From NCBI GenBank assembly GCA_002686115.1, contig NZAF01000141.1, positions 1 through 6,925 on the forward strand: 6,925 bases of DNA, read 5' to 3'. The stretch comes from Halobacteriovorax sp. (GTDB lineage Bacteria; Bdellovibrionota; Bacteriovoracia; Bacteriovoracales; Bacteriovoracaceae). Position numbers and translations under genes: made by a program. Position 1 is the first letter of the stretch. Every line of letters begins with the position of its first letter. Positions 1 through 4,863 of the stretch are shown piece after piece. A model generated the notes under the pieces. That model saw only the letters and a program-made list of their open reading frames with translations. It ran no database searches and had not been told where the DNA came from.

Positions 1-345
1 CATCCTCGTTTTCATGTAAACCTAAGAGGAAAGCTTACGTCTGGAACTTCGATTTTAAAAGCTAGAGTCTTAGATGTTTCCGCTAAGGGGGTAAGTATTT
101 ATACGAATTCTAAGCTCGAAGACAATTCACAGTATTATCTTATCGTTGAATTGGATAAAAATATTTCTGTTAAATTAAAATTACAAAAGATGTGGTCCAA
201 GAAAGGTAATCATTACGGATTTTCAATTCTAGAAGTGGAAGATAGACATTGGAATGATATGATTCAACATTTTGAGAATTATTTATTCGGTGAAGCTTCT
301 AAGACTCAGAAAATTCATAAAACTCAAAAGAAAAAAATAGCTTAA
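1..345 (+). CDS. PilZ-domain protein, 3' part (5' end outside window)
   Basis: The frame is open from the first base to a TAA at 343-345, giving 114 residues of the C-terminal part of a protein whose start lies upstream. PilZ domains bind cyclic di-GMP through an RxxxR motif followed about 20-30 residues later by (D/N)xSxxG. Here the window opens on HPRF, whose Arg (window residue 3) fits the second Arg of RxxxR. DVSAKG follows at residues 25-30, with strand-like segments after it (VSIYTN, YYLIVEL, VKLKLQKMW, HYGFSILEV), as expected for the PilZ barrel. A helix (WNDMIQHFENYLFG) and a lysine-rich tail end the protein. The likely role is a cytoplasmic c-di-GMP receptor affecting motility, surface behaviour or development; the specific target cannot be told. 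A TTG at 151 is in frame but is not the start, because it falls inside the domain. The first RxxxR arginine is outside the window, so ligand binding is inferred. Confidence 0.82.
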   Translation, partial: HPRFHVNLRGKLTSGTSILKARVLDVSAKGVSIYTNSKLEDNSQYYLIVELDKNISVKLKLQKMWSKKGNHYGFSILEVEDRHWNDMIQHFENYLFGEASKTQKIHKTQKKKIA

Positions 346-412
346 GAAGTTATAGGTAAACAGTGAAGATTTCTTAAGAATCTCCTCGTGTATATTTCTA
401 ATTTATTGAAAT

Positions 413-434
413 TATGATTAATCATATTTTTTTT
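413..434 (+). terminator. AT-rich dyad plus T-run, possible weak terminator of the PilZ gene
   Basis: A perfect 14-base palindrome (TATGATT/AATCATA, 413-426) is followed directly by eight T residues (427-434). As RNA it could form a 5-bp stem with a TTAA loop and a U-tract, which has the shape of an intrinsic terminator. The stem contains a single G-C pair, so it would be weak. The same palindrome could instead be a protein-binding operator. No better terminator is visible between the PilZ gene and the receptor gene. Confidence 0.3.
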
Positions 435-476
435 CTTAAAAATTATAATAAATGGATAAATTTATCTCCAATCTTT

Positions 477-503
477 TAAAGTTAAGAGTTCTTATTCCGA
501 TAA
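477..503 (+). promoter_or_regulatory. sigma-28 (FliA) type flagellar-class promoter for the chemoreceptor gene
   Basis: TAAAGTTA (477-484), an 11-base spacer, and TCCGATAA (496-503) match the sigma-28 consensus TAAAGTTT-N11-GCCGATAA at 14 of 16 positions with exact spacing. The predicted transcription start is near 510, giving a leader of about 28 nt that includes the AAGGAG ribosome-binding site at 526-531. Sigma-28 is known in many bacteria to transcribe late flagellar and chemotaxis genes, so this promoter fits the chemoreceptor gene directly downstream. Use in this organism is inferred. Confidence 0.8.
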
Positions 504-537
504 ACTATTAGAATATAGTGGCACTAAGGAGCGACAA

Positions 538-2766
538 ATGTCGAAAACGAAAGTCAGTTTTAAACTTAAAACAAAACTCTATTTCATTTCAATTGGAATG
601 GTTATGCTTTTTTCTGCAGCTGTTTTGATTCAGTTTGAAAAAGGGATTAATGAACAAAGAGATGCAACGATTGATGGGTTTAGTTTATATTTTGAAAACC
701 TATCATCAGGAATTTCTCAATTATATTATGCAAAATATAATAACGTGCAAGCTTTCGCCCGAAATAGTGCTTTAAAAGATGTGACAAAAGTTGATGAAGC
801 AAATTTTGTATTAAATGAATTAGTAACGCTCTTTCCAGATATTGATTATCTTGCTCTTGTGAAACTTGATGGTTCAGTAGTGACAACGAGTAGTATTGAT
901 TCTACTGGTAAAAAGTTAAACGTGGACTTCTTAAAGGGCCACTCTTTCAAAGATACAAAGTGGTTTCAACATGTCTCAAAGGGTAAGTATACAGAAAATT
1001 TTAAAAAGAAAATTTTTGGTGCTTACACTTCTGATATTCATGTCAATGATATTGCAACAAAAATGTATGGTTCTAAAAAATCAGGAATGCATTTCGCTAC
1101 TCTTATTGAAGACGAGTATGGTGATCCAATAGCCGTATTAACAGCTTTCACAGGTGTGAGATGGATTGAAAATGAAATTAATAATCTTTATTCTGTACTA
1201 GCAGACAACGGAATGAAGTCAGCAGAAGTAGAAATTATTAGTAAAGATGGTCATCCTATTTCTGTTTTAAGAATACAAGATGGAGCTAAAGAAGCTACTC
1301 TTCTAAATGACTTCAACTTCTTATTAAAAGCAAACCTATTTGAAACTAATAATCCTGCAATAATGTCTATGAAAGAAGGTGAAAAAGGAACTGGTGTCTT
1401 CTCTGATCATACAGGTAGAACTGAAGAGAAATTATATTCTTATGGAAAAATTAAAAACCAAAGATTTCTAGATAGTATGGGTTGGGGAATTATTATTTCA
1501 ATGCTTCCAAGTGATGCATTTAGTGAAATTATTGCACTTCAAAATATGTTCTATATGACATTAGCTGCAGCTCTAATTTTCTGTGTCGCTGTATCTACTT
1601 TTATTGTTACAAAATTATACAAGCAACTTATTGATGTTATCGATGGGCTAAAGTCTAGTGCATCAAGAACATTTCAATTTGTTAATCAATTAAATGGGAT
1701 GTCTAATAAAGTGAATGATATGTCGACCGGCCAAGCTTCAGCAATTCAAGAGACAGCTTCGACACTCGATGAAGTCTCTCAAATGGTTAAGATGTCAGCG
1801 CAAAATGCTAAGAATTCTGTAGAGATCTCTGCAAAAAGTGAAAAGGGTGCAAATCATGGTAAAGAAGTTGTACTTCAAGTTGTTAAGGCCATGAATGATA
1901 TTAAAAGCTCAAATGAAGAAGTACTAAATTCAACTTCTGAGGGTAATAAGAAGATTTCAGAAATTGTAACAGTTATTAATGAAATTTCTGAAAAGACAAA
2001 AGTCATTAATGATATCGTTTTTCAAACCAAGCTACTTTCTTTTAACGCTTCAGTTGAGGCCGCAAGAGCAGGGGAACACGGTAAAGGTTTCGCAGTTGTT
2101 GCTGAAGAAGTTGGTAATCTTGCTCAAATGTCTGGTAAGGCAGCACAAGAGATTAGTGAAATTCTTGATAAGTCTGTCTCTCATGTTGAAACTATCGTTA
2201 AAGAAAATCAGTCATCGATAGAGTCTATTATGATTAAGTCTAAAGAAAAGATTGATGAAGGTATTAACGTTACGGGTGAATGTACGACAGCGCTTCAAGA
2301 TATTGTTACAGATGTTAAAGTCGTAAATAATATGGCGAATGAAATTTCTTCTGCTTCTAGAGAGCAAGAAAGTGGTGTTTCAAATATTTCAGAAGCAATG
2401 AATCAGCTTCAAGACATTACTAACGAAAACTCAAATATTGCTTATCAAACATTAAAATGTTCTGAACAATTAGATGAGGAAACAAATTACTTAAAAAGTG
2501 TCATCGAAACACTCGAAAAAGAAGTCGTTGGTGGTACTCATCATCCAAATGTGGTGAACAAAAAACAAAACGATAAGAAAAAAGTAGAATTAGAAAAAGT
2601 AAGTCACGAAAGTTCACATAAGCCTTCACAAGAGGCGAGTAATAATAATGTCGTTGAACTTAAAAAACATGAACCAGAAAAGGTCTCTAATGAGTCTAAT
2701 ATCACGAAATCAGCTGTTGGTTCAGAGATACCCGATTCAAATGATCCAAGATTCGAAGACGTCTAA
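538..2766 (+). CDS. Methyl-accepting chemotaxis protein with dCache-like periplasmic sensor
   Basis: This is a 742-residue inner-membrane chemoreceptor that should signal through CheW and CheA to the flagellar motor. A basic N-terminus and TM1 (about 14-33) precede a periplasmic region of about 300 residues with dCache-like features: the LDGSVV turn at 110-115, WF at 142-143, a second membrane-distal-to-proximal repeat with SKDG at 235-238, and GWGIIISMLPSDAF at 315-328. TM2 is about 336-360. No HAMP domain with its usual Pro is evident; a long helix follows directly. ASAIQETAST at 400-409 fits the methylation-site consensus with the Gln-Glu pair 404-405. The hairpin tip lies around 493-530 (VFQTKLLSFNASVEAARAGE), retaining the conserved Glu507 and Arg510. 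A hydrophilic tail (665-742) ends in DPRFEDV. ATG 538 has AAGGAG six bases upstream and a FliA-type promoter before it. The ligand cannot be predicted. The gene stands alone, with a terminator after it. Confidence 0.96.
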   Translation: MSKTKVSFKLKTKLYFISIGMVMLFSAAVLIQFEKGINEQRDATIDGFSLYFENLSSGISQLYYAKYNNVQAFARNSALKDVTKVDEANFVLNELVTLFPDIDYLALVKLDGSVVTTSSIDSTGKKLNVDFLKGHSFKDTKWFQHVSKGKYTENFKKKIFGAYTSDIHVNDIATKMYGSKKSGMHFATLIEDEYGDPIAVLTAFTGVRWIENEINNLYSVLADNGMKSAEVEIISKDGHPISVLRIQDGAKEATLLNDFNFLLKANLFETNNPAIMSMKEGEKGTGVFSDHTGRTEEKLYSYGKIKNQRFLDSMGWGIIISMLPSDAFSEIIALQNMFYMTLAAALIFCVAVSTFIVTKLYKQLIDVIDGLKSSASRTFQFVNQLNGMSNKVNDMSTGQASAIQETASTLDEVSQMVKMSAQNAKNSVEISAKSEKGANHGKEVVLQVVKAMNDIKSSNEEVLNSTSEGNKKISEIVTVINEISEKTKVINDIVFQTKLLSFNASVEAARAGEHGKGFAVVAEEVGNLAQMSGKAAQEISEILDKSVSHVETIVKENQSSIESIMIKSKEKIDEGINVTGECTTALQDIVTDVKVVNNMANEISSASREQESGVSNISEAMNQLQDITNENSNIAYQTLKCSEQLDEETNYLKSVIETLEKEVVGGTHHPNVVNKKQNDKKKVELEKVSHESSHKPSQEASNNNVVELKKHEPEKVSNESNITKSAVGSEIPDSNDPRFEDV

Positions 2767-2788
2767 ATATTAATATAAATTCACAATT

Positions 2789-2818
2789 AAAAAGCCGAAT
2801 CAATGATTCGGCTTTTTT
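2789..2818 (+). terminator. Rho-independent terminator after the chemoreceptor gene
   Basis: GCCGAATC (2794-2801) pairs perfectly with GATTCGGC (2805-2812) across an AAT loop, followed by six T (2813-2818). The stem is preceded by five A (2789-2793), so the structure could also work for transcripts from the other strand. It lies 22 bases after the chemoreceptor stop and separates that gene from the next promoter. Confidence 0.92.
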
Positions 2819-2830
2819 GTAAAAAAAATC

Positions 2831-2859
2831 TTGTCACTTAATATTTACTCTTGAATAAT
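2831..2859 (+). promoter_or_regulatory. sigma-70 type promoter for the small secreted protein-porin unit
   Basis: TTGTCA (2831-2836) and AATAAT (2854-2859) each match the -35 and -10 consensus at five of six positions and are 17 bases apart. The predicted start near 2866 gives a leader of about 26 nt carrying AGGAG at 2880-2884. It follows immediately after the upstream terminator, as expected for a new transcription unit. Confidence 0.65.
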
Positions 2860-2891
2860 TTTATAAATTATAACCAAACAGGAGATCAAGG

Positions 2892-3143
2892 ATGAGACAA
2901 AGATTAGTCTTCGCCTCTTTGTTTTTGACGTTAGTTTCTTTAACGTCACAAGCAGGAGCAAAAGATGACTTTATTAAAGCGGTCATGAATCAATGTAAAA
3001 AAAGTGAAGCAGATGCGAAAGCACTTGCAACACCTGGACGTTCAGGAAACGTAGTAAAGCTTAAAACATGTACTTCAGCAACTATTACTGTTGGTGATTG
3101 TACTCTAAACTGTAAGGATGCTTCTTCATCAATTGGTGGATAG
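2892..3143 (+). CDS. Small secreted four-cysteine protein of unknown function
   Basis: This is an 83-residue protein I do not recognise. The N-terminus MRQRLVFASLFLTLVSLTSQAGA has the basic start, hydrophobic core and small residues of a Sec signal peptide, with cleavage likely after Ala21 or Ala23. The mature part of about 60 residues is polar and contains four cysteines: Cys35, Cys60, Cys70 and Cys74, the last two in a CTLNC (CxxxC) arrangement. Four cysteines in an exported protein suggest two disulfide bonds in the periplasm or outside the cell. There is no lipobox, so it is probably not a lipoprotein. The start is supported by AGGAG seven bases upstream and a sigma-70-like promoter. Only 18 bases separate it from the outer-membrane protein gene, with no terminator between, so the two are probably co-transcribed. 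A partner or accessory role for the barrel is possible but unproven. Confidence 0.78.
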   Translation: MRQRLVFASLFLTLVSLTSQAGAKDDFIKAVMNQCKKSEADAKALATPGRSGNVVKLKTCTSATITVGDCTLNCKDASSSIGG

Positions 3144-3161
3144 AGCTTAGGGAGAATATAT

Positions 3162-4577
3162 ATGTTTAAAAAAGTATTAATGACAGCAGCGTTTGCTTCA
3201 ATGGCTTTTGGTCAATCTCTTGAAGAGAGAGTTGAAGCACTAGAGTATGCAGGTTATGAGAATTGGTTTAAATTTGGTGGTAATCTTGAGTACCGTTTTG
3301 ACAATGTAGAAACTGAAAGAAAGAAAGGTTACACAGGTATTTCTTTTAACGGTGATAGAAACGTAAGAACTGCTGGTGACAAAGAAACAACTGCGCACCA
3401 CAGACTTTTTACTGAGCTTGATATTGAAGCAAAGCCTTCAAATAAGCTTTCTTTCTATGGGCGTTTAGCAATAACTAAATATTTCAACACTCTTAATAAG
3501 GGTGGTGGTAATTACGCTGCAGATAGTGGATTTAATGAGTTGTTCGAAGGTGCTGGAGCTGGAAATTCAGCAATCTTTATGGAAAGAGCATTTGTAAATT
3601 ATAATTTTACAAATAACTTAGTTCTATCTGTTGGTAGACTTCCAACAATTGATGGTTCACCAAAGCACATTTCTGAAGGTAGACCGATGATGGGGAATTA
3701 CCCATATCTTGCGTTTGCTGGTATCTTTGATGGTTTAGCTCTTACTTATAATAAAGAATTAATGGGAACAATGTTCAAGTTAAGAGGTATTTTTACTCCA
3801 TTTAACCAAAGAAACATTAGTGTTCCATACGACAAATTATCAGATGCTTCTGGAAACAAGCTTGATGAGAATTCTGAAACATACTCTCTAATGCTTGAGG
3901 CTGAAAGAGAGAATATGTCTTGGGCGAATAGATTTCATTTCACTTATCAGTACATTGTAGTTAATAACCTAAATGCTTTTGCTCCAGGAAGTCAGTTAGC
4001 TGATTTAGATCAAAATGGTAGCCCTGAGCTTTATACAGTTAGTACAAACGCTATGCTTAACTCTACAAGACACGTAATGAATTTAGAGCTTTATGGTCTA
4101 TTTAATACTGGTTTAAACTTTAGTTTTTCTTACCTAATGGGTAACTCTAAAGGTACTGGAATGTATACTAACAGACCACTTGCTGCTGCTGGAGGAGATC
4201 TAACTGGCTCAAATATTGGTACATGGTTTGGTGCAAGCGAAACTGATCTAGATGGTGATGCTTGGATTCTAAACTTAAGCTACGATATTAAAGCATTAAG
4301 AAACGCTCGTTTTGGTTTCGAGTATATGGATGCTGAGAATAATGCTTTCTTATATGATGCTGCTGCTAGAAACAGAGTTGGAATGTATCTACCAAGAGGT
4401 GGAGATTCTAAGCACGTTTATTGGGTACAACCAGTAGATGCTAACTTTAGAGTAAGAGTTGGCTGGCAACAAGCTAACACTAAAGTAACAAACCTTCTTG
4501 GTGGTTACATTGGTAGAGAAATTGAGATTGATGATGTAGCAACTGCTTACTACACAAGCTTACAATTTTTCTTCTAG
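3162..4577 (+). CDS. Outer-membrane beta-barrel protein, probable DUF3373-family porin
   Basis: This 471-residue protein has a signal peptide (MFKKVLMTAAFASMAFG, cleavage probably after Gly17), a short periplasmic helix or coiled coil (LEERVEALE, 19-27), then a long series of alternating amphipathic segments rich in Tyr, Phe and Asn, ending in YYTSLQFFF. A terminal aromatic Phe is the typical C-terminal signal recognised by the BAM machinery. The overall pattern resembles DUF3373 proteins of Campylobacterota and Bdellovibrionota, which are predicted porins: LEERVEALE, then a strand with LEYRFDN, then HHRLFTELDIEAKPSNKLSFYGRLAITK, MERAFVNYNF, LSVGRLPTIDGSP and AFAGIFDGLALTYN. The cargo is unknown. 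AGGGAG lies seven bases before the ATG. The gene is second in a unit with the four-cysteine secreted protein and is followed by a strong terminator. The barrel assignment is firm; the family name is from memory of the pattern and less certain. Confidence 0.75.
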   Translation: MFKKVLMTAAFASMAFGQSLEERVEALEYAGYENWFKFGGNLEYRFDNVETERKKGYTGISFNGDRNVRTAGDKETTAHHRLFTELDIEAKPSNKLSFYGRLAITKYFNTLNKGGGNYAADSGFNELFEGAGAGNSAIFMERAFVNYNFTNNLVLSVGRLPTIDGSPKHISEGRPMMGNYPYLAFAGIFDGLALTYNKELMGTMFKLRGIFTPFNQRNISVPYDKLSDASGNKLDENSETYSLMLEAERENMSWANRFHFTYQYIVVNNLNAFAPGSQLADLDQNGSPELYTVSTNAMLNSTRHVMNLELYGLFNTGLNFSFSYLMGNSKGTGMYTNRPLAAAGGDLTGSNIGTWFGASETDLDGDAWILNLSYDIKALRNARFGFEYMDAENNAFLYDAAARNRVGMYLPRGGDSKHVYWVQPVDANFRVRVGWQQANTKVTNLLGGYIGREIEIDDVATAYYTSLQFFF

Positions 4578-4605
4578 TCTAAAGACTAAAAAAATTATTT
4601 CATAG

Positions 4606-4632
4606 AGGGCCAAGTTGTACTTGGCCCTTTTT
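4606..4632 (+). terminator. Rho-independent terminator after the porin gene
   Basis: AGGGCCAAGT (4606-4615) pairs perfectly with ACTTGGCCCT (4619-4628) across a TGT loop, and the arm runs into a T-tract (4628-4632, then ATTT). The stem is ten base pairs with a GC-rich core. It lies about 30 bases after the porin stop codon. Confidence 0.93.
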
Positions 4633-4699
4633 ATTTCTACGAACTTTATTTGATTCTGTGTAAGAAAAAATCAGAGACAGCTTCTTGCATATTCTATCT

Positions 4700-4708
4700 T
4701 GTTATAAT
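4700..4708 (+). promoter_or_regulatory. Extended -10 promoter candidate upstream of lon
   Basis: TGTTATAAT is a perfect extended -10 element (TG, one base, TATAAT). No good -35 box sits 16-18 bases upstream, which is tolerated in extended -10 promoters. Transcription would start near 4715 and give a leader of about 150 nt before lon. Confidence 0.5.
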
Positions 4709-4710
4709 TA

Positions 4711-4737
4711 TTGAAGTTTTGCTAAAAATTACCATTT
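4711..4737 (+). promoter_or_regulatory. Possible heat-shock (sigma-32 type) promoter for lon
   Basis: TTGAAG (4711-4716) and TACCATTT (4730-4737) are 13 bases apart. They resemble the sigma-32 consensus TTGAAA-N13/14-CCCCATTT at five of six and six of eight positions. In Escherichia coli lon is a heat-shock gene read by this sigma factor. The -10 match lacks two of the four C residues, so this is tentative. Confidence 0.3.
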
Positions 4738-4766
4738 CACGGTATATCTTTCCACCCAAAAAGTTT

Positions 4767-4796
4767 TGGACACGGATTCAGAGGTAGGGGTACAAT
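4767..4796 (+). promoter_or_regulatory. sigma-70 type promoter candidate proximal to lon
   Basis: TGGACA (4767-4772) and TACAAT (4791-4796) each match the consensus at five of six positions with an 18-base spacer. A start near 4803 would give a leader of about 60 nt. It competes with the two upstream candidates, and the sequence alone cannot rank them. Confidence 0.4.
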
Positions 4797-4863
4797 ATTA
4801 AAAAGGGCAAAAATAGATAGGATGTCTAGCCCTGAGATCAGTTTTAGTAGTGCAGGAGGTGCT

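Noticed and set aside
151..345. A 64-residue reading frame starting at TTG 151
   Set aside because: It is the tail of the PilZ-domain frame, which is open from base 1. The TTG falls inside the domain and has no ribosome-binding site.
444..449. Perfect TATAAT upstream of the chemoreceptor gene
   Set aside because: No -35 box at suitable spacing and no extended TG are seen; in such AT-rich DNA this hexamer is expected by chance, and the FliA-type promoter is far better.
680..886. Minus-strand reading frame within the chemoreceptor gene
   Set aside because: It lies wholly antisense to a clear coding region, has no recognisable domain or ribosome-binding site, and is a shadow frame.
1979..2221. 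Plus-strand reading frame in another frame of the chemoreceptor
   Set aside because: It overlaps the highly conserved signalling tip coding sequence; its Leu/Lys-rich product is what a shifted frame of that region would give.
4576..4587. Small dyad AGTC-TAAA-GACT overlapping the porin stop codon
   Set aside because: It has only a four-base stem followed by A residues, not T; the real terminator is the 10-bp hairpin at 4606-4632.
4685..4708. TTGCAT and TATAAT as a paired sigma-70 promoter
   Set aside because: The spacer is only 12 bases, too short; the TATAAT is better read as an extended -10 element.
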